Shown in pieces: positions 59,662-64,000 of a stretch of 64,000 bases of DNA. Positions within the stretch are counted from its first letter, which is position 1, and each line of letters opens with the position of its first letter. The translations under genes and the position numbers were made by a program. Origin of the DNA: Streptacidiphilus rugosus AM-16 (GTDB lineage: Bacteria; Actinomycetota; Actinomycetes; Streptomycetales; Streptomycetaceae); NCBI RefSeq assembly GCF_000744655.1, contig NZ_JQMJ01000004.1:992001-1056000 (forward strand), in the 5' to 3' direction. Under the pieces are notes generated by a model that made no database searches, was not told the DNA's origin, and saw only the letters and a list, made by a program, of their open reading frames with translations.

Positions 59662-61103
59662 ACGAGCGGACCGACACCGACGCCACCGACACCGACACCG
59701 ACACCCGGCACGGGCTCGCGCTCGCCGACGCCGAGCCCGACACGGAGGCGAACCGCCGCCAGGTCCTGTACTGGCGGATGCTGGCCCGCCTGTTCGACCG
59801 CGAGGAGCAGCCCGCGCTGGAGACCGCGTCGCTGGACGTGGTGGAGGACCTCGGCCTCCCCGTCGCGCTGCTGGACCCGGGCGCGTCGATCGACGCCATC
59901 GTGCAGCGGCACCCGCAGCTCGCGGCCGAGCTGGACGGGGTGATGCTGCCCGATCCCGACGCCCCGCGGGACCGGGCCGCCGAGGTGCGCCGCGCCGCGC
60001 TGGTGTCCAAGGTGCTGCTGAACGCGTTCGCGACAGGCAGCGGCGAGGTCTCCGCGGCCCAGCTGGCGCGGTGGCAGTCCGACGCCGGGTGGCTCGAGCG
60101 GGCGCTCGGCTGCCGGCCCGGGGAGCTGCGCGGCTCCCGCCCCGGCGGCCCGGGTGTCAGCCCGGTCGGAACGGGCGGCCCGCACCGCACCCCCGACCTC
60201 AGCGTCCTGGTCCCGCAGTTGGGCCCGGAACTGGCCGGCATCGAGGCCGACCTGGTGCGCCGGATGCGGCTTCGGGAGCTGCTGGCCGACAACAAGCTGG
60301 CCGGGACGCTCACGCCGAGCATGTCGCTGATCGAGCAGCTGCTGCGCGACAAGGGCAACCTGGACGGCGTCGCCCTGAAGAACGCCAAGGCGCTGATCCG
60401 CAGGTTCGTCGACGAGGTCGCCCAGGTGCTGCGCACCCAGGTCGAAAAGGCGAGCGTCGGCGAGCTCGACCGCTCCGTCCCGCCGAAGCGCACCTTCCGC
60501 AACCTCGACCTCAAGCGCACGATCTGGAAGAACCTGCCCAACTGGGACCCGGAGAGCGAACGGCTCTACGTCGACCAGCTCCACTACCGGCGCACCGCCC
60601 GCAAGACCACGCCGCAGGATCTGATCGTGGTCGTCGACCAGTCGGGCTCGATGGTCGACTCGATGGTCAACTGCACCATCCTCGCCTCGATCTTCACCGG
60701 GCTGCCGCGGGTGCGGGTGCATCTGGTCGCCTACGACACCCGGGCGCTGGACCTGACCCCGTGGGTGCGCGACCCGTTCGAAACGCTGCTGCGCACCCAG
60801 CTGGGCGGCGGGACCGACGGCACGGTCGCGATGGACCTGGTCCAGCCGATGGTCACCGATCCCCGCAACACCGTCGTGGTGTGGATCAGCGACTTCTACG
60901 AGTCCCGCTGCGAGCCGCTGCTGGCGTCCATGACGGCGCTGCACCGCTCCGGGGTGCGGTTCATCCCGGTCGGGTCGGTGACCAGCGCGGGACGCGGCAG
61001 CGTCAACCCGTGGTTCAAGGACCGGTTCAAGGACCTCGGCACGCCGGTCCTCTCCGGCCACATCAAGAAACTCATCAGCGAACTCAAGAACTTCCTCGCC
61101 TAG
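59658..61103 (+). CDS. vWA-domain protein (CoxE-like) of the MoxR system
   Basis: A 481-residue protein with a helical N-terminal half and a C-terminal von Willebrand A domain. The MIDAS metal site is complete: VVVDQSGSM (Asp327), Thr in GGGTDG (about 386) and Asp in WISDFYESRC (about 412). The first 16 residues are a Thr-Asp repeat coded by tandem ACCGAC hexamers. vWA proteins of this kind bind the MoxR AAA+ ATPase and carry it to a target for metal insertion or remodelling. ATG 59658 overlaps the previous stop; MoxR follows 24 bp later. Confidence 0.92.
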   Translation: MNERTDTDATDTDTDTRHGLALADAEPDTEANRRQVLYWRMLARLFDREEQPALETASLDVVEDLGLPVALLDPGASIDAIVQRHPQLAAELDGVMLPDPDAPRDRAAEVRRAALVSKVLLNAFATGSGEVSAAQLARWQSDAGWLERALGCRPGELRGSRPGGPGVSPVGTGGPHRTPDLSVLVPQLGPELAGIEADLVRRMRLRELLADNKLAGTLTPSMSLIEQLLRDKGNLDGVALKNAKALIRRFVDEVAQVLRTQVEKASVGELDRSVPPKRTFRNLDLKRTIWKNLPNWDPESERLYVDQLHYRRTARKTTPQDLIVVVDQSGSMVDSMVNCTILASIFTGLPRVRVHLVAYDTRALDLTPWVRDPFETLLRTQLGGGTDGTVAMDLVQPMVTDPRNTVVVWISDFYESRCEPLLASMTALHRSGVRFIPVGSVTSAGRGSVNPWFKDRFKDLGTPVLSGHIKKLISELKNFLA

Positions 61104-61127
61104 AACCTGGAAAGGGCAACCACCCCC

Positions 61128-62234
61128 ATGTCCGACATGCTGCGCGCACCCGCCGAGACCAAGTACGCCGAGGAGCTGTCCTGGCTGGAGTCCGTCGACA
61201 CCGGGCGCAGGCCCTTCACCTGGCGGCTGTCCCCGAAGATGATCCGCACCTTCGTTCTCGGCTCCCAGCCGGGCGACGGCCTGGACCGGAAGATCGAACA
61301 GAAGTGGTTCGGCGAGGCGAGCATCGTCGAGCGCGCCATCGTCACCCTCGCCTCCGACCGCGGCCTGCTGCTGATCGGCGACCCCGGCACCGGCAAGTCG
61401 TGGCTCGCGGAGCTGCTGGCCGCCGCGATCTGCCGCGACTCCACCCTGGTGGTGCAGGGCACTGCAGGGACCACCGAGGACCACATCAAGTACGCCTGGA
61501 ACGTCTCGATGGTGATCGCGAACGGGCAGTCGCGCGAGTCGATGATCCCCTCCCCGATCATGACCGCGATGGAGACCGGCGCGATCGGCCGCTTCGAGGA
61601 GCTGACCCGCGCCACCAGCGACGTCCAGGACGCGCTGATCTCGATCCTGTCGGAGAAGTACATCTCGGTGCCCGAGCTCAACCAGGACGGCACGGTCTTC
61701 GCCAAGCCCGGCTTCTCGATCATCGCGACCGCGAACAGCCGCGACCGGGGCGTCAACGACCTGTCCTCCGCCCTGAAGCGGCGCTTCAACTTCGTGCGCA
61801 TCCCCGTCGTCACGAACCGGAAGAGCGAGGCGGAGATCGTCCGCTTCCGCACCGCCGAGCTGCTGGGGCGCCACGAGATCGACCTGGAGGTCCCGCCGAC
61901 GCTGCTGGACGTGCTGCTGCAGTCCTTCAGCGACCTGCGCGACGCCTCCGCGGCCGCCGCGAGCGACGACGACCGGCTGGAGGCCGCGCTGTCCAGCGCC
62001 GAGCAGATCGGCGTGCTGGAGGACGCCGTGCTCAAGACGACCTTCTTCGGCGACCCGACGCTCACCGCCCACACACTGGCCCGCTCCCTGATCGGCTCGC
62101 TGGCCCAGCGGGAGTCCGACACCGCGATCCTCAACAAGTACCTGCACGGCGTCGTGGCCCCGCGCGCCGAGCAGCATCCGGAGTGGACCGAGTTCCTGCA
62201 GGGCGGTCGCAGCGCGCTGGAGGCCCTGGCGTGA
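61128..62234 (+). CDS. MoxR-family AAA+ ATPase
   Basis: A 368-residue AAA+ chaperone-like ATPase. Walker A GDPGTGKSWL is near residues 84-93, Walker B is GAIGRFEEL (the acidic pair is Glu-Glu in place of Asp-Glu), sensor 1 lies in IIATANSRDRG and the arginine finger region in LSSALKRRFNF. The C-terminal lid follows, with 'LARSLIGSLAQRESDTAILN'. MoxR ATPases remodel or mature partner complexes together with vWA proteins. ATG 61128 with GGAAAGGG upstream. Its stop overlaps the next gene (GTGA). Confidence 0.93.
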   Translation: MSDMLRAPAETKYAEELSWLESVDTGRRPFTWRLSPKMIRTFVLGSQPGDGLDRKIEQKWFGEASIVERAIVTLASDRGLLLIGDPGTGKSWLAELLAAAICRDSTLVVQGTAGTTEDHIKYAWNVSMVIANGQSRESMIPSPIMTAMETGAIGRFEELTRATSDVQDALISILSEKYISVPELNQDGTVFAKPGFSIIATANSRDRGVNDLSSALKRRFNFVRIPVVTNRKSEAEIVRFRTAELLGRHEIDLEVPPTLLDVLLQSFSDLRDASAAAASDDDRLEAALSSAEQIGVLEDAVLKTTFFGDPTLTAHTLARSLIGSLAQRESDTAILNKYLHGVVAPRAEQHPEWTEFLQGGRSALEALA

Positions 62235-64000
62235 CGACCCCCGAGGCGGGCGTGTTCGACGCCCTGCGCGCCCAACTCCAGGAGGCGGCAGGGACCTTCG
62301 CCGACGGCCCGGACGCGCTGGAAGGAATCCTCCTCGGCATGGTCGACGACGTCGACCGCGCCGTCCGCGAGCCGCTGGAGATCTTTCCCGTCTGCCACCA
62401 CTCCCCCGCGTCCGCGGCGGCCATGGCCCGCAGGCTGCGCGCGAAGCAGCCGAAGGTGGTCTACCTGGAGCTGTGCGAGGACATGGCCCCGCTGCTGACC
62501 GAGCTGCGCAACTGCACCCTGCCGGTGGCGGTCCAGGCCTTCGCGACCGAGCTGGAGGGCTTTCCTGCCGACCTGGCCCCGCTGTCGGTCATCGCCCCGC
62601 TGACCGAGGCGTCGGCCGAGTACCAGGCCATCGCCTACGCGCTGGACACGCCCGGGGTCGAACTGGTCCTGGTCGACCGCTCCAGCGACCACGTCTTCCA
62701 GTGGGAGCCGGAGCGCCCCACGCAGCCGGGCCAGGCCGGTGCGCACGCGGACGCGGACGTGGACGCCGAGGAGAGCGGTCTGCACGGCGACGCGGTCGGC
62801 GTGGAGATCGGCGACCTGCGTCCGCGCTTCGCCGAGCTCGAGGAGCACCTGCTGCGCAACGGCCGGGTGCGGCACTGGTCGGAGTGGTGGCACCAGTACG
62901 TCGAGCTGCCGCTCGGGGACGCGGGCCACGACGCCTACCGCCAGGTCATGTTCCTGATCGGCTCCCTGTTCCGGCGTCTGGCCCCCGGCGACGCGTCGCG
63001 GGTGCGGGTGGACGAGGACCGCGAGCGGTACATGTGGACGCGGATGCGCGAGCATCTGGCCGCGACCGGCACCGACCCGGCTGACGCCGTCTACGTCTGC
63101 GGCGCGTTCCACGCCGCGAGCCGCGTCGCCGAGTTCGGTTTCGCCGGCGCCGGGGGCTTCACGATCCCCGCACGCACCGGCACGAAGTGGCAGTACGGCC
63201 TGATCCCGTCCAGCAACACGGCGATCGAGGCGCAGTTCGGACTCGCGCCGGGATCGGTGTCGATCTCCGCGACGCAGTGGGCGAAGAACCTCAAGCGCAC
63301 CAAGGTCGTCCCGTTCCGCCTGGAGGGCCAGGCCGGTGGCGGCCGGAAGCCCACGAGGAGGACCACGGCGAAGGCCGCCGCGCCAGCTGCCGCGCCCACT
63401 GCTGCAGAGGCGAAGGAACTGGACCGGCTGTCCGGGTTCCTGCAGCGGCCCGGCGTCCTGGACACTCTCGACGAGGCGGAACTGCTGGGCTGGTCCGTCT
63501 CCATCGTCCAGGCGGCGCGGCGCAACGGGTACCTCGCCTCCACGGCGGACGCGATCGCCGTCTACGAGCACGCCATCCTCCTGGCCCATCTGCGCGACCG
63601 CGCCAAGCCCACCCCGTACGACTTCCAGGACGCGGCGGTCACCTGCATCGAGAAGGAGCGCGTGCCCGGCCGCCGGGACGTCCGCCGCCTGGTCGAGATC
63701 ATGATGGGCGGCGACCGGATCGGCCGCGTCGGCTACGACGCGCTGCCGCCGCTCGCCCGCGACGTCCACGACCGGCTCGCCCCGCTCGGCCTGGACCTGC
63801 AGCAGCGCGGCGTGAAGCGCGCGCTGCTGGACGTCTCCTCCAGGCCCGAACTGGAGCGCTGCTCGGACCTGCTGTGGATGCTGCGCAACCTGCTGCCCGC
63901 GGAGGCGGCCCGCCCGATCATGGGCGAGCGGGTGCTCGGTCAGCGCCCGATCCAGGAGTCCTGGGACCTCGCGCTCGGCACCCACCAGCGCGCGCTGATC
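62231..64000 (+). CDS. DUF5682-like protein (TIKI/ChaN-like), cut by the window end
   Basis: 590 codons are open from GTG 62231 to the right edge, so the C-terminus is missing. The N-terminal motif FPVCHHSPASAAAMARRL (about 52-69) and 'PKVVYLELCEDMAPLLTEL' match the start of DUF5682 proteins, which look like relatives of the TIKI/TraB/ChaN fold (metal-dependent proteases or haem binders). A basic linker near residue 375 (GGRKPTRRTTAKAAAP) leads to a helical part. It is coupled to MoxR by a 4-bp overlap. Its activity is unknown; peptidase function is an inference. Confidence 0.82.
   Translation, partial: MTTPEAGVFDALRAQLQEAAGTFADGPDALEGILLGMVDDVDRAVREPLEIFPVCHHSPASAAAMARRLRAKQPKVVYLELCEDMAPLLTELRNCTLPVAVQAFATELEGFPADLAPLSVIAPLTEASAEYQAIAYALDTPGVELVLVDRSSDHVFQWEPERPTQPGQAGAHADADVDAEESGLHGDAVGVEIGDLRPRFAELEEHLLRNGRVRHWSEWWHQYVELPLGDAGHDAYRQVMFLIGSLFRRLAPGDASRVRVDEDRERYMWTRMREHLAATGTDPADAVYVCGAFHAASRVAEFGFAGAGGFTIPARTGTKWQYGLIPSSNTAIEAQFGLAPGSVSISATQWAKNLKRTKVVPFRLEGQAGGGRKPTRRTTAKAAAPAAAPTAAEAKELDRLSGFLQRPGVLDTLDEAELLGWSVSIVQAARRNGYLASTADAIAVYEHAILLAHLRDRAKPTPYDFQDAAVTCIEKERVPGRRDVRRLVEIMMGGDRIGRVGYDALPPLARDVHDRLAPLGLDLQQRGVKRALLDVSSRPELERCSDLLWMLRNLLPAEAARPIMGERVLGQRPIQESWDLALGTHQRALI

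Noticed and set aside
59658..59710. Thr-Asp repeat of the vWA protein as a regulatory microsatellite
   Set aside because: The ACCGAC copies are few and interrupted, and they encode an ordinary acidic disordered N-terminus.
61100..63985. A 961-codon minus-strand frame antisense to MoxR and the DUF5682-like gene
   Set aside because: The plus strand has overlapping start-stop coupling and AAA+ motifs; the minus product has no domain.
1..64000. CRISPR arrays, tRNA or rRNA genes, prophage or complete insertion sequences
   Set aside because: No regularly spaced direct repeats with unique spacers, no tRNA-like cloverleaf, and no integrase or transposase genes were seen.

Overview
The window is about 64 kb of very GC-rich, gene-dense DNA with GTG and TTG starts, many ATGA/GTGA stop-start overlaps, and gene families typical of filamentous actinobacteria: DrrAB-type transporters, very large AAA-LuxR regulators, SpoIIE-like phosphatases, CbiZ and a double-IclR pca regulator. 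A rare in-frame TTA codon also fits. I read it as chromosomal DNA of a streptomycete-type organism (Streptomyces, Kitasatospora or Streptacidiphilus). I saw no tRNA, rRNA, CRISPR array, complete insertion sequence or prophage.

Layout. 1-4.5 kb: end of an unknown (probably exported) protein, a SnoaL-like protein, a DrrAB-type exporter, a DinB/mycothiol-type protein and an orphan. 4.5-10 kb: an MpaB-like oxygenase, an exported GH3 enzyme, and an F420-NADP-oxidoreductase/IMPase-like pair divergent from a LysR gene broken by an in-frame TAG. 10-12 kb: small exported proteins (lectin-like, aegerolysin-like) and a 48-residue acidic peptide followed by a perfect hairpin. 12-18.4 kb: a 924-aa LuxR regulator coupled to a globin, facing an FtsX/LolD-type ABC pair whose permease tail looks frameshifted. 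18.7-21.1 kb: deoxynucleoside kinase, then cbiZ and a cytosolic corrinoid/metal-binding protein. 21.7-25.6 kb: a six-TM Pls/PosA-type synthetase whose adenylation-pocket residues resemble a lysine code. 26-32 kb: membrane proteins, a lipoprotein phosphoesterase, a TetR/MDR divergon and a metallophosphoesterase. 32.4-36.1 kb: a second AAA-LuxR and a Nei-type glycosylase. 36.2-39.7 kb: P450, DRE-TIM lyase-like protein and stand-alone YrdC-domain protein on one strand. 40-43.2 kb: an exported beta-helix protein under a LacI-type palindrome, an SDR and a small lipoprotein.

43.4-52 kb is a protocatechuate/4-hydroxybenzoate operon, pcaIJHGB-pcaL-pobA, with a divergent double-IclR regulator. PobA makes protocatechuate, PcaHG cleaves it, PcaB and PcaL convert the product to 3-oxoadipate, and PcaIJ adds CoA. 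The thiolase pcaF is not present, and a 9-bp minisatellite separates pcaB from pcaL. Next come a DUF1304/TetR pair under a near-perfect long palindrome and a divergent pair of AcoR-type GAF sensors, one fused to a SpoIIE phosphatase and histidine-kinase-like ATPase.

57.8 kb to the right edge is a tightly coupled operon: SWIM-like protein, unknown 462-aa protein, vWA protein, MoxR AAA+ ATPase and a DUF5682-like protein cut by the window end. It is the best candidate here for a poorly described multi-component system.
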